From assembly GCA_003024785.1 (NCBI GenBank), contig PUQB01000440.1:26640-90639 (forward strand): a stretch of 64,000 bases of DNA, written 5' to 3'. The position numbers and the translations under genes are program-made. Below, piece by piece: positions 9,121-22,524 of the stretch; position 1 is the stretch's first letter, and each line of letters opens with the position of its first letter. Source of the stretch: Selaginella tamariscina. Its lineage: Eukaryota > Streptophyta > Lycopodiopsida > Selaginellales > Selaginellaceae. Under the pieces are notes generated by a model, which saw only the letters and a program-made list of their open reading frames with translations, did not search any database and was not told the origin of the DNA.

Positions 9121-12100
9121 ATGTATTTATTTATTAAGATAATAAATTAAAGCATGATAAATGAAAGCCCTTCATATTATAATAATTTTGCAGATGAATG
9201 CAATCACTTGTAAATAACAAACTTTAATGGCTTCAATAACACTAGAAATGTCTTTAATCCTTTCAAACTTTTTAACTAGCTTTTACAGCCTTTGTGGTGA
9301 TGGTCAAGTAATGCATTTATCTTAAAGTTTTATTTATTACATTGCAAAACTCCTTAATTCTCTTATATACTGTTGTCATTCAAATATCGTACTCATCCAT
9401 AATCTCCTTAATGATTACTAATGCCTAGCCTATTAAGGCCAACACACACTCACTTCTCGAATGAAATGACTTATTGTAGATGGGTGTTTTGTGGCTGTAA
9501 GCATGGGGCAAGTTCTATATATAGAAACGAGAAAATATATCGTGATACACACATTCTTGACTTAAATATAACATCATTGTAAGAGGCAAAAATGTTTTTT
9601 CAACATACACATTGAACCTATTATACATCCAAATGGATAGAGAGTTCATGTTTGCCTTGCCATCACATTTAATGGCTATTTCAAAGGTCTTAAAAAGTAG
9701 CTTAATTACCAACATACTAATGATGATATAATGGTTTTTTTAAAATATCTTGAATAAATATCACAATTGCAATCACAACTTAAATGAGCTATTTACAATT
9801 TATTTTCTTTGTGCCTAAAATTTATAATCAAATGCCCAACCTCTCCTTCTTCAATTGCACAATTTATGGTAGCCCAAAAACCCTTAGTAACGGTCAAATG
9901 GAAATTATGCATTGGTAATTTATTTTTTAATTTAATTAATCGCTCTAGTGTAAAACCATAGTGGTAATTATTATTAGTGATGTGGCATTTTCTAATTTTC
10001 CATGAGTGGAAAGTGAGCCCTATTTATATCTTACATTTCTTATTAATATTCTAAATATAATGACTAATTTAAGTCTTTTAAGGACAAATTAATGTAACTA
10101 TATTGGCCCTCTTTTATCAAATTGTAATAAATGAAATTGAAAGTAATTCTTTTATGGATAGTAAAGAATGTTTTATTATTTTAGATTATAAGTGAATTGT
10201 GGTAAGCTTGCAACATTAAGAGGGGATTTTATTATAGAAGTGTTGAGAAGATTAAGAATAATGATGGTAAGAACTTATTAGAACTTTTTCAAAAACTTGA
10301 CAAATGTAGTTATAATAAGAACAAAAAAAGCATGCTTTAGTTTACTTAAGAACTTTAAAGTTCTAGTTCTCATTAATATAATATAAATTTAAAAAATATA
10401 AGTAGTTATGATTTGGGTGATTTTTATAACTAAAACAAAATAAAAAGTGGTCAAGTAAGGAGAAATTGATTGATGAATTTATAAAATGGAAGCATTTTAT
10501 TTCAAAATGGAAGAAATAGGTACATAGTTATATTGCAATAAGTTTTTTGATTTATTGTTATGAATGGAATTATGTAATATTATAGTACAGTTGTATATGA
10601 TAGAGAATTTTCTCAAGTGACTCATTTGGAAGATAAAACAAAGAACAAATTAAAAATGTTCACTTTAAATACTTAAGTTAGGATTGTAATGAAATAACCA
10701 ATTCTAATTTACAAAAAAGTATGGATTTTACACCAAGAAGCTCTTTTAGACTTCATATTGATAATAAAGAATTAAAAATTATTAATGAAGAACTAAAAAT
10801 TATTAATGAAAAGAATTTGTAAGATGACATTGTAAGCTCTTTAATGAAGCAATACAGGAAAATTATAAATTCATTATATTGTTTTACATATTAATTAGGA
10901 GCCTTTCCTTATTCAATACAAATCTAAATTAAATTTTTATATTTTTAGTTAAAAAATTCCTAATTGCAAAGTGAAAATTATACTTAACCTATGAAAAACT
11001 AAAGAAAAAAGCCAATGTACATAACACCAACGACATTATACACACATTTACTAACACATGTCTTACGACCGATTAGAACTATACTCTAATAAATTATCAT
11101 ACATGCATAAATTTCTTTATAAAGACATTATTTGAGAGTAAAGTAATAATAATTTTGAATCATTAAAACATAAAAATACTTCTTAAGAGCCAACATATTT
11201 AATAAACTGAACGTAATTTGCAAATACATTATGTGAGGCTAATCAATTATAGATTACAGTATGTAAACTTAATTAAGTCAGTCTATATATGGTATGTAAA
11301 CTTAATATGTTTAGCCGTATTATATGGTATAAGACTAATGCCTTCTTTCAGGATGAGGGGTATACTTGTTTTGTTGATATGAATATCTATGTTAAACACA
11401 TACAACTTTTATCCTAAGCATTCACAATGATAAATATTGGAGAGATTGCATATTGTGTGATGTATGTGTGGTATGTAGTAGGAAGGATTGCACTATACTT
11501 CATTAGGCAAAGTACGTAGATACTGTTAACTTGTAGTGGAGAAAGAGAGCCTAATAGGTAGTATATAAACTTAATGAGCCTAATGGTTAGGATCTAAACT
11601 CTCTAATGGGTAGTATAAACACAGTAAAAAATATACACAATTTATTTTGTACATGAGAACAAATGTTTCACTATTTACATTTTTAGTACGAATATAAATG
11701 TGTATATTTTATTACATATATGTATAATTATTTTAAATATAAAATATGCATGTCAACATTAGTGTTAAGTTATTGTCACCATTTGAAGTTTCGATACGAA
11801 TATATATATGTGTACTTTAAATATATAATGATTTAATTTTAAAGACCTAGATTTTATTTGAATATTAGATTTCACTTAAGAAATTTTAATTTTATTAATA
11901 TTAATAATATTGTAATTATATCTTTATATTTAATTTAAACTATTTTAATCCAAAACAATTTTATGTTTAAGGATATCTTTATTTTACTTTGTTTAAAAAA
12001 TTTATCATAAAAAAGAGATGAAAGCGTACTAGTGTTTAAGACGAAAACTGTTTTAATTGAATGACTTGTTTATAATTATAAGAAAAATTGAAAGTTTATT

Positions 12101-12320
12101 AATATTTTATGTTTACGTAAATCAACGATAAGATATATCAAAACATATTAGTCATACTTAATTAAGTTAATTATTTTAATATTTATATGATTGTAAATGT
12201 AAAAAGACTTTCAGGATTAATCAATGTACATGATTTGGTATATATAAATTTTCTTAAACACATATTTTTTCTCTGATTTTTAATAATTATTAATTAATTA
12301 AATTTTAATTAATTATCACC
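9121..12320. other. AT-rich gene desert
   Basis: Very AT-rich sequence with short homopolymers and no reading frame, splice pattern or RNA gene I could recognise. 9121-9720 may still be the upstream part of the transposase relic. The rest gives no signal. Confidence 0.6.
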
Positions 12321-13800
12321 AATTAAGTTCCGTACGAAAACTCACAGAAAGTCGCGGGTACGAATACATTTATAGTGTATGTATGTTGGTGTGTATATTC
12401 ATGGATCCTCCAAGATTTGGAGGACAATGGGGCTGGGTTCATTTGAGACGTATGCACACGTAATTGAAGGAATCGGATCGAGGTTACTTTACGTACTGAA
12501 TATACACATGTACATACATACAATGAATTGTATTTAACTACGTTTGGTATTGATTCTCCAAGTATGAAATCTCCTGGCATGATGAGAGACCTTGATACTC
12601 CCTCCATCATTGTATCAAAGTCTTCAATGTTAAGTAACTTTATACCAAACCATCACTTCAATTGCATCTTTTATTCGCCCCACTAAATGAAATTACTTTC
12701 TCCTGGTAGGCTCCCGCACTGATATGATATTCGCAGCCGCCGCAAATATCCTACTCAAGGTTGGTATCTCATTACTCACGTATACACGCACGCACGCACG
12801 CACACACATGCGTATCAAGTGCTGCCATTGGAGAGACAAAATCCACCAAACCCAGCAAAGTAAAAGAAGTAGGTTCATGATGGCTATTCCGACGCTACTT
12901 GTAGCTGCTATAAATATTTCACTGTATGAAGATCTGAATGAGAACAAGTTGCAAGTCATTTACTTTACATGTTGCAGTGTTTTATTTCGAGCTTATCTAG
13001 TTGCAGGCTGCTCTTTTTCTACAAGTATGGCAAGTTGGTGAATCCCTTTTTCCAGGAAACCGCGCAGATTTGCTTCAGCACGCAGAGTATGACTCCATTG
13101 TACACTGACGTGTGGAAAAGCATGTATATTGCTCTTTTTTTTCCTTCTAACTAGTATAAGAAAGATGCTACACAGGGCCAGACAACTGTTGCAAAAACGT
13201 CTTTTCTGGATTCCCAAAGCATGCATCATCTTCCATCATTCAGGATACCTTACTTGATTGATTAAGATATTAGACCATTAGTGATAAGACAAAACTCCTT
13301 GACCATTTCATTAATTAACTCTTTTATTTTGAAGTGCTATGTCTGTTGGAGTTTTCCCTGCTAACTAACAAGAGATATTTTAGTAATTTGGCACATGACA
13401 TGTGGCTGAGGACGTTGATTCATCACCTAACATAAACCACAAGAGATCTATATTGATATTTTAATAATACACTATTTGGTGTCACATCTATATGCCAGGA
13501 AATAAGGGGATAGAGTTAACAAAAAACTCACTCTAAACCCCTTCTGACCACAGTCTATACTCCTAAAACTTCAACAAAAGAAAAGCTACCCTGGCTAAAC
13601 TAAACCATAATCCATCACCAATGAGGCTTTTCGAAAACGAAGCCCTTGGTGGAGAACCGCTCCCTCTCCGTCTCTCTTTCTATATCCTTTACTATATAGT
13701 AACTTCCCGTCTTCTACTTCTACCCTGAAAGTAGAAACCTCCACTGTAGTAGCTAACTACCTAGCTGCTTAGTATGTACATAGTATATTGTACCATACTA
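12321..13800. other. Intergenic stretch with short unassigned frames
   Basis: Base composition becomes more balanced and two minus-strand open stretches of about 90 codons occur (12323-12610 and 12693-12959). One ends 'IPTLSRIFAAAANIISVRE'. I do not recognise either and see no convincing splice-linked frame. A CA/CG microsatellite lies at 12781-12807. This may contain a small lineage-specific or non-coding gene. Confidence 0.35.
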
Positions 13801-13903
13801 GTTCGCTCACTGGTAAGTTAAGAAACCTCTGAAACTTCCACACTGAGATGTTAACGAGTTAACCATCAGCACCTGTATCATGTTAGTATGATGGTCAGCA
13901 TGA

Positions 13904-15398
13904 TCAGCTTCTTCCAAACCTTCCACCTTGTTGCTGTTGCTGCTTTCTAGTCGTAGTAGTAATAGTAGTAGTATTACGCACCTGAAGCAAATCTTCATTT
14001 GTTGTAACAGTCGATGATGATCCTGAAGAAGACGAGAGAACGTCCCAAGTGAGGTCCTCGATATTGGGAGCATTGGTGAGCAGACTGTCAATATCTGCCC
14101 AGAAGCTCCCAGAGAGTGTAGTAGCCAAGCTATTCATCAATGGTCCGGCTTTCTGTTCATTGCACGCTGACGCGGTTGCCTTGTCCTCTGTGTTTACCAG
14201 AAGAGGGCTCGCATCTGCCGTGCAACTTTCAGCCATCCCACGATGATAGTGGTCACCAACACTCTCCGGTGATACACAAGGTGCACTTGTGTAACCAACC
14301 GGCTTTATTATCGCCTCCTGCTTTGGAACCTCAACCGCCTCTCCTTGGAATGTTCGACTGTTGTGAACTTAGCTGCTGCTTCTGCTCTAGCTGCCTCCAA
14401 CTTGGATGCATTCTGCTTAGAGATTGCCTCTAGCTTTGCCTCCAGTGTCGACTGAAAAGAACTACTACCTCCAGCTTGTCCGGAGCTTCCACCAGCTTTG
14501 GACTGCTGGGCTCTGTATATATGCTGAATCTGTGGAAAGTTGAGGCGAGCGTATTCTCCTCGGAGCTTATACGCTGCCTGGTCGTATGCATATGCTGCTT
14601 CTTCTGCTGTGTCAAACGTTCCTAGCCAGAGACGGGTTCTATTGCGAGGGAGACGGATCTCTGCGACCCACTTACCCCAGTGTCTCTGTCTCACTCCTCG
14701 GTACAGCTTCGAGGATCCCGCTCCCACCTTGCGGGGCTGATGATGATGGTGTCCTTCGCTGAGTGCTTCATTGACTGACCCCTCGGACTCAAGTTCAATG
14801 TCTCACTCCAGTACTTGAGCTGCTGGTTGTTGCTCAAGTGACTCTGAGCTTGCTGCTGCTGCTGTTGTTGATGTAGAGCTTGTCTTTGGACCATCATCTG
14901 GTGCTCCTGCCAAGCTCGAACTTGGGCTGCTTCATGAACGTTCTGGTTCGTAGATGCAAACATACTGTTCAGTGAAGCTTGTGGATTCCAAGTTGCTGTT
15001 GCCGTCGTTGTCACAGTTGGTTCAACAAAGTAGCCGGCTGAGATGGGAGGTCGAGCTGGTGGCCAGCTAAGTTGCCAACTGAGCTGGGGACTCGTGGTTA
15101 TTGGTCTCGACACCACTAGTCCGCTGCTGTAGTCCAAGAATTCAGCTCCAATGCTGAGATGTTGATCTTGCTGTTGGGCTGCTTCAATGGAACCCGGTTC
15201 TCCATATGATGAAGAACTGGACGAGGAATCTGAGCTCTCAGGGAGTTCCAGACGAGCTAGGGATTCCACGTTTCCAAAGGGCTCGAGTGTCCTAGCCACT
15301 TCACCGTCGAAGATGAAGTCTCTGTCGAACCTAGGTGTCATGCACACAAACTCGGTTGCAGCTGTTGCCATACTGCTGCTCGGGGCACTGCTTGCCAT
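13904..15398 (-). CDS. AP2/ERF transcription factor, group I (RAP2.4-like)
   Basis: The N-terminus is Ser-, Gln- and Pro-rich with a poly-Q tract (about 14852-14875). It then has the group I signature '[11 protein letters not shown]', and a complete AP2 domain from '[14 protein letters not shown]' through '[17 protein letters not shown]' to 'RLNFPQ'. Val in 'KWVAEIR' and '[12 protein letters not shown]' are typical of group I/DREB A-6 factors, which bind DRE or GCC-type promoter elements in the nucleus. An acidic C-terminal block '[20 protein letters not shown]' lies near 14050-14110. Two frame breaks occur, at about 14744-14750 (just before a His/Gln run) and about 14335-14345. Each is cured by one extra G, so sequencing error or recent decay are both possible. 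No intron. Confidence 0.85.
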
Positions 15399-15409
15399 AC
15401 ACTAGCTTA

Positions 15410-15985
15410 ACACCAACTAGAGTGATACGATTCCGTCAACTTTGTTATGTAAGTGTTCTGGGGCGACTGTAACTTGCTTGAAGAATAGGAGTAAAGTACA
15501 AAAGGAAGGATGAGGAAGGATGTGTATATGGAAAAACTTAAAAGCAAATCTACTACGTGATGAATCTTTAAAGAAAAGGAGAGAAAAATATCAAATAAAG
15601 CTGCTGAGATATGGATACTGGTCCGAGATTTTGCCTAGGCAGGCACTCTACCAGGAAAGGGAAAAAAAAAAAAGAAATGCAATCAAGTAGATATGCACAC
15701 ACAAGTAGCAAACTTTGAGGGGAGGAGATAATTACACAAAAAAAAAAGGGGAGATCGACTCCTGGGTGCTATAGGATGGATAAGTGAGAGAAAAGCAGGA
15801 AAGAAAAAGAGCTCCTAGAGACTACTAAGTTGTCTGAGAAGATAGCTTTGGAAAAGACAGTGATGCCTACCAGCTATGGGAGATTTGCAAAGGGTCAGGT
15901 CAGAGAGTCATAGGAGAGAGACTGGTGCATTTTTTTTTGTTCTTGAGAGACTTTAGGAAAGGTTAGTTCAACTTTTTGGCAAATG
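15410..15985. other. Upstream region of the ERF gene
   Basis: Purine-rich sequence with A-runs near 15661-15675 and 15737-15750. This is presumably the 5' UTR and promoter of the minus-strand ERF gene. I could not place a TATA box or transcription start with confidence. Confidence 0.4.
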
Positions 15986-16027
15986 TGGAGGATAAAATGC
16001 CCACAATTGCAGGAGGTGAGGGGTTCT

Positions 16028-17110
16028 ATAACACCCAGGGTCGCGAATTGCTCACAGACACAAGCATTTCATGAACAAGATTATCAAAATGCAGCGGTAA
16101 TGCAACACGGAGCATGGATCTATAGCAACCAACATGAGGGAATTCGACCAGACACATATACAAACCTAAGAAGGGGAACCCAACGCGTCTTCTTCTTCGA
16201 CGGGATCGACAACGGTAGAGTGCCTGCCCAGATCTCAGATGGGGAACATGGGATGGAGAATTTGCCAGTGGAATTATATCAGATGTCGCCACAGATCATG
16301 CTCTTATCTCTAAGTTGGTGTGCTACTTGGTGTTCTTCTGCTTGGCTATGGCGAAAGGGATATCCTAACCTTGTATATGAGGAGCCCTTAAACCCACTTA
16401 ACGGGGTTTAGCTTTACGTCAATTAAGTGGATAAGCTTGAGCTTAGGTAAAGTGCACGGGGACACGCGTCAGTTGCCCAGTCAACAATTCTGGATGACAT
16501 GTAGGTAAGAAGCCGGTAAAATGCCCCTTCGTCTAGAAGAGGACAACCGAGATGGCCGGTCATATGCTTTGCGGGCGCCGTATAGTGCGCTGATGCGATG
16601 TATTGGATGTTTGCGATGCGTGGCCCATTAGAAGTTGACTCACTCGATCTGCGCCGCGTGTCCGCGGAGCGATCCTGATCTGAGCACGTGTCCCGGCCGA
16701 TAAGATCCATGTCGGGGCCTTAACGGGAAGATTGTGGCACACGTGTTTACAATCGAGTGGGTTTGCCACAGTTACAGTTCGTTAATGGGGGTTGAGATTT
16801 TACGCAACCCTTTTGACTTCTAGATTACCGACGCGTGCCAACGTTCTGGTGGAGGAGCGTCTCGAGTGGTAGTGCTCTATCCACCATTAGATATATAAAT
16901 TATGCATCACTGTGATCAGCTTTATCCTTTACATGATTATTGTAAACACTAATCTAGCTATCGATTAGCGTAGATAACCACATCTTCAGGTATGTGACAA
17001 GGAGACGGTGACAAAGGATGAGCTCGATAAAGACGAGGAAGGTTCAATGCACGATGTCTGGCGTTCCTCTGAAGGACAAGAAGAATCTACTAACATCATC
17101 TCCTGGAAGA
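16028..17110 (+). mobile_element. Possible solo LTR or unclassified element
   Basis: This block is far less AT-rich than the DNA on either side. It opens just after a purine-rich 'gcaggaggtgagggg' with 'tataacacccagg'. It carries a TATA-like 'tatatgagga' followed by 'gcccttaaaccc' near 16372-16395, an arrangement common in plant LTRs. No coding domain and no matching second repeat were found. Confidence 0.25.
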
Positions 17111-19789
17111 ATTACTGTATTAAATAGACTTTAAGTTCTGTATAAGATCAAGAGTTACATCAGTCTTTATCCGAGTTACATCAATACTTGGTGTAAAGAG
17201 ACAATCTGCATGCGCGGAACAGTGACGAATACGTATTAATTTGCACACTCAAGCTTGACTGCATCAGTACTTAGCACTATAACTGTGGAAACAGTTCGAA
17301 TTCATATAAATATAAATAAATATACTGTTGAAATGGGGACTGAGACAGGTCTTGAAAACCCATCACCATGTGCACATTACATTTTCTAATAGTCTAGATA
17401 ATTTGTATAAGTGTTTTGTTTTTAACTAAAGAAATTTATTATAGGCGTGGGAAACACATTATACTATATTGGTAAGTAATAATATAGTATACCATCGTAT
17501 TTCACCTAACGCAATATAAACGGGCTGACATATTGCAAGATATTAAACCAACACAGTCACGCTCAAATCATTTGTGTGTGCGTGTGTGTGTGTTTACGTA
17601 ATATACATGTGGATATATGAGGCAAATGTAACTTACGGCGACATCACCTTCTTGAGCTTAATACTATGATGAACCTTTTGAGCTTTGGATTTACATTCCC
17701 CTTTCTCATCAGGTTTCTCGATATAGATATTCTGCTACAATGAATGCAATTGTAAGTAATTAATTCTGTGTTAATTCTAAAGATACAATATTAACTGTAC
17801 TTGTTTCGTGGATGTAGGCTCCATAATCAGATCATGGTGTCCCTTTTACGAAAACCAAAGAACAACCAAGGGTTTAGGGTTTAGGATTAAACATTTGTAT
17901 TCCTAATTATTATGTTTATGTTCTTAGACTTTTGACACACACACACACACGTGTGTGTGTGTTGTGTTCTTTTATACTTAGTTAGAATATTAGACATTAG
18001 ATGCCAACTAAGTACTGTGGATATCTTAACATAATATATATGCCCTGTGTGTGTCTGACTTCTGGTAGTGTCATGAGTATATAAGCACAATGTTGCGGAG
18101 CACTTTAAATGATGGAGTGATCATAACCCTCGGCCTAATATATACGGTTCCATCTCACTTCCCACAATGAATTAAATTAAACAAATTAGTATAATGGAGT
18201 AAAGAAGAGTTCGTATACATATTATACATTAAATAATCACAACTCTTTTAAATAAGTCCAGTTTTAAATGTTATAGTAAACTGCTAAAATATGTTAAAGT
18301 CACGATTTCATCTTAATTAAAATAATAGCAATAGGATGTAATATAATTAAAGAATTCAAGGCTAAAATTGAATTTTTTTAGTTTAAATTAATGAACAGTG
18401 ATATTTAAAATTATACATATATCGATCATTATTTATACACACACACACACACACACATATAAAGAAGATTAAATATATATAAAATACTCAAATATATTAT
18501 AGTTTAAAATCTTGATTTTATAAAATACTAAAAGACTTGTGAAAAATGTACATATATACATACGTATTTATAAATTTAAGCGCATAAAAGAATTATATAT
18601 TTGTTCTTAAAATATATATGATTTCCATTTACATTTTTCATAATGTATTTTAATATACCTTAATACATATATTTTGAATCTATGAGGCAGCCAAACTTGT
18701 TAATATTAATTTCAATACTATTTCATTTTGATGTAAAAAATAAAATAAATTCTATATCATTAACTTTATAAATTTAAAAGTATTAATCAAATTATTAATT
18801 TCAAAATATATTATTTATAAAAAGAATAAATAATATAATATTCTTTCAACTCAAGATTAATTTAATTATAATCACAATACCTTCGAAATTTCAAGAGTGC
18901 TTTATTTTGTATCATACGGTTCAAAATGTAGAAATTATTTTTTGAAAAACTTATATTAGCTAAAGATTTATTTAATTACTAAATTTATAGTATAAATTAA
19001 TATCTAAACCTAAATGTTTAATATAAATAATAATATTAAACACAAATTTGTAATTATTTGTTTTTAAATGTGAAAAATACTGTTACATAGGCTAAGTAGG
19101 ATCGATCAAATTATTAAATTTATATTGTAAAATCAAAATCAGTTTTAAATTAATATTTTAAATCAAATTTTAAATATTTAATATAAAATTCAACATAATG
19201 TTTTATACACAACTTAAACACTTATAAATAATGAAATATATGTTTTACCTAGAATATCATTATCGCCTGGTCTCCTTATATATACGGTCAAAATACATAT
19301 GTCATGTACCTGCAATAGTGAAAGTAGGGCAAAACTCTTATAATAAGTTAACCTTTTAATTTATTAAACCATTTTAACTTAATATGAGTCCCAAAATGTT
19401 TTTCTTTGCAAAATTTAATAATGTTTACATTTAAAGATTTATGTTCCACATATATTTTATATTATATTAACATATTTTATTTTATAGTATTATGATTATT
19501 ATTTTTTAAATCAAATTTATACATATAACATATTAATTTAAAGTACACATATATCATAAGCTTCAAACTATGGAGCGTAACCTTAATCCATTTTAATAAA
19601 CATGTATTATATAACATACATTTAATATAATTATATATATTATACATGTATAAAGTACACATGTATATTTAAATTCCATGTAAAGCAACTTTACATCATT
19701 AAAGAAAAGACATGTAGAAATATAATATTAATCTTAAATATTAGTATAATTAAAATTTCATATAATTAAATTTAAATAAGCCATTTACT
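17111..19789. other. AT-rich intergenic DNA with dinucleotide repeats
   Basis: No gene is visible. There are TG/CA microsatellites at about 17571-17592, 17937-17961 (CA run followed directly by a GT run) and 18439-18460. The remainder is AT-rich low-complexity sequence. Confidence 0.6.
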
Positions 19790-19792
19790 TAA

Positions 19793-19926
19793 GGGCGGTG
19801 TTACATGTGGCCCGGCCCCTCCGGGTGGTTCTCGCCACCCGGCCGTGGCCGAGTGCACCCGGCCCGCCGTGGCCACTTTAAGGCCGCTGTTATGTGGACA
19901 CCCGGGTCCCGGGCACATGTAACACC
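19793..19926. mobile_element. GC-rich Tourist-like MITE
   Basis: A 134-bp block starting 'gggcggtgttacatgtggcc' ends with the inverse 'gcacatgtaacacc'. This gives inverted ends that share 'ggtgttacatgtg' before 'cccgg'. TAA flanks both sides (19790-19792 and 19927-19929), the target duplication typical of PIF/Harbinger elements. The inside is extremely GC-rich with several 'gtggcc' and 'cacccgg' palindromes, in DNA that is otherwise mostly A and T. It has no coding capacity. Confidence 0.7.
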
Positions 19927-19929
19927 TAA

Positions 19930-20737
19930 GGTATATTCCTATATCTTAAATACAGAATATTATTAAAATATTCTAAATTGTTATAGTCGGTTACCATTGT
20001 TAGATATCTAATGAAGAAGTATGATTAATTTTATGAATTCAGATAATGTAAATGATTGTGTTAATATAAAAGAACTCTTAACTAAGAAGACATGTGCCTG
20101 GTTGTTTATTTTGAAGAGGCTGATCGATTAGTTTGGTACAAAGCATATTAATAAACTTGGTTGGGTTGACTTAATTAGTGGAACCATCAATTTCTAACAT
20201 CAAGATGTACACACGTATACTTGAGAGCATAATCGTATTACATGTGCCACCATTATCTTAAAAGAAATAATTCAGAATATTATAGTGCCCACGAACTATA
20301 ATATTTATCTGCATATGAACCAGTATATGTCAAGTCGAGTAGGCAGAAATCCAATATCACATATGAAAACGAACAACTCTGGGCCTTGCTGGGTGCAGTA
20401 TCTACCTGCATTCATATAACATTTCACGTGCTTGATTTGAAAAATCAGATTTCCCGCGCCTAGACCTCCATGGAACTCTTATGACGGCTTTTGTTGACAG
20501 TACAGATTTGGCAAGGAAAGTGCAAAGTATGAACTTTTCAACACACTCAATCATAGTATGTGGAAATGACATCAGCAAGTATACAAGTGGAAATTGCATT
20601 TGCAAGTGCTTGGTATATTATATACGAATCAATATAGTGGCTCAAACAGTGTACCAAACTTGATGTAGAGCGTTTTAACAAGCTGAAATTTGCTGCATAA
20701 GTAACTATCATGAATATAACAACCTTCCAAAATATCA
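19930..20737. other. Intergenic region upstream of the GDSL gene
   Basis: Short overlapping open frames on both strands show no family resemblance. It presumably contains the promoter of the downstream GDSL locus, but no specific element was identified. Confidence 0.4.
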
Positions 20738-22223
20738 TTGCGAATGGATATCCTTAAGTTTCTTATTGTTTTTCAAGCGCTCGTTCATGTTGTTCATGGC
20801 TCAGATGTGGGAGACTCCTTGAATGACTATGGAAACAATAACAAATATCGAACTTATGCAAAGGGGAACTATCTTCCATATGGCAAAGACTTCCCTGGAG
20901 GACCAAATCCCACTGGAAGATTTTCAAATGGCTGGTTAACACCGGATTTCATCGGTGTGTATGTATACGTGTGTGTGTTTTCATTTGCAAACTTAACTTT
21001 GAACTATGTACAGCTTCGTATGCAAATCTTCCATCTATACAGCCATATTTATCCTTGACAAAGACATATTTCAAGGAGTGAATTTTGCAAGTGCCGGATG
21101 TGGTTGTACAATTCAACAGGGAACATTGTAAGTTTGAATTCAAATTTGAAATTTTCCCGCTCATATAAGCTCTGAACAGAGGTCTTGCCAATTCAAAATT
21201 CACTGTACCCCCGTAGTATGGCACAACAAGTTGAAGACTTCATTGTCGTGAAGAACCAATTGGTTTCTAGAGCTGGACAAACTAAAGCACTCTATCATAT
21301 CGAGAATGCTCTATTTTATATAAATTCGGATCTAATGACATAGTTAACAACTATTATTATCCTCAAGATGCAACGCTCCGGCAACAGTTCACTATCTCTC
21401 AGTTCTTGGACATATTGGGGAATATACAATACACAGATCCGTGTAAGCGTGTGTGTGTGTGTGAGAGAGAGAGAGAGTATATTAGATCAGCAAAAGAGAG
21501 ATATCACTACACAGGAACAAGACGTACTGCTATATATACAGGAAATATGTCTAACAGAAAAACATTCATATATGATAGTCAAAATAAGTGTAAATGGTAG
21601 CGTACACACACGCACACGCGCACACCTATGGTTCAATGAACACTGTTGTGTGTTTAGATTCTGTACAGGGAGGGAGCTCGCAGATTGTAATAGTTTCACT
21701 AATCCCGATTGGTGTAGTCCAGTAAATTTGATAAATACAACGTTCCACAACCAGGGGAAATGCCCGGAAATATTGAATTCCGCAGCCAAAGAGTTCAATG
21801 CCCGAGTTAGGAGCTTGCTTACCACACTCCGCTCCAGTTTGCCAGGGATTAAACTCTTGTATGCAAACTCTTATGATGTTCCCCTGGACATTGTGCAAAG
21901 GCCAGCTTCATATGGTAATAATGATGCGTGTGCGCGGTGCGTGTGCGTGAGAGAGAGAGAGAGAGAGAGTTACATATAGTTTTGTAGGTTTCACAGTACC
22001 GAATGTTGGGTGTTGCAACTTCATAGGGCCTGGTCCAAATGATAACAAGCTTCTGCCATTGTGTCTGCCCGGGTCTCCTATTTGTTCAAATGCGGACTTG
22101 TATGTTTATTGGGATCAGTTTCATCCGAGCTCCAAGACTTATGGGATTGTTGCTCCTCTGTTTTGGAGTGGTTCTCTGGAATCCATTGAACCCATTAACA
22201 TCCGGCATCTAGCTGCTTTGTAG
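20738..22223 (+). pseudogene. GDSL-type lipase/esterase, broken
   Basis: Exon 1 (to 20954) encodes a signal-peptide-like start and the block 'VGDSLNDYGNNN' with the catalytic Ser, then 'PTGRFSNGWLTPDFI'. Later exons give 'GVNFASAGCG' (exon 2, to 21127) and 'SDxNDIVNNYYYP' (GxND block, exon 3, 21180-21442). Exon 4 (21669-21914) has 'KCPEILNSAAKEFNARVRSL', and exon 5 (21988-22223) has 'YWDQFHPSSKTYG' with the catalytic Asp and His. Introns are GT-AG and carry (GT)n(GA)n repeats. Exon 2 has either a frameshift or an alternative acceptor (21043), and exon 3 has at least two frame breaks. The usual 'GxGPxGCxP' segment between exons 3 and 4 is not found. A secreted hydrolase by ancestry; probably a pseudogene. 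Confidence 0.75.
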
Positions 22224-22524
22224 TTGGCCAACTTTGATAAAAGCTGAATTGTAATAACTTACATGATTCTCTCAGTGCGCACGCTCACAACTAACTTGAC
22301 TCTTAAGAAAATTATACATATTTGAACACAATAAAAAAACTGTTAAAATCAGTGATTAAATCCGTAGTCGAAAAATGATACGAAATGTTTAATTACTAAT
22401 TTAATTACTAGTTTATTAATATTAATTTAATTTAATTACTAATCCGTAATATTTTTTTACTACGGCATATATCACTGGTTAAAATATGAAATATTTTCAT
22501 ATATATATATATATATATAGTAAA

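Noticed and set aside
12323-12959. Two-exon gene on the minus strand
   Set aside because: Two open stretches of about 90 codons are present, but I found no splice-linked frame or family match to justify a gene model.
16026-16769. Overlapping frames of 70-140 codons in the GC-richer block
   Set aside because: None resembles a protein family and all strands are equally open, as expected from base composition.
21368-21979. 203-codon open frame spanning the GDSL locus
   Set aside because: It crosses two introns and two (GT)n(GA)n repeats; only its middle matches GDSL exon 4, which is annotated in the spliced gene.
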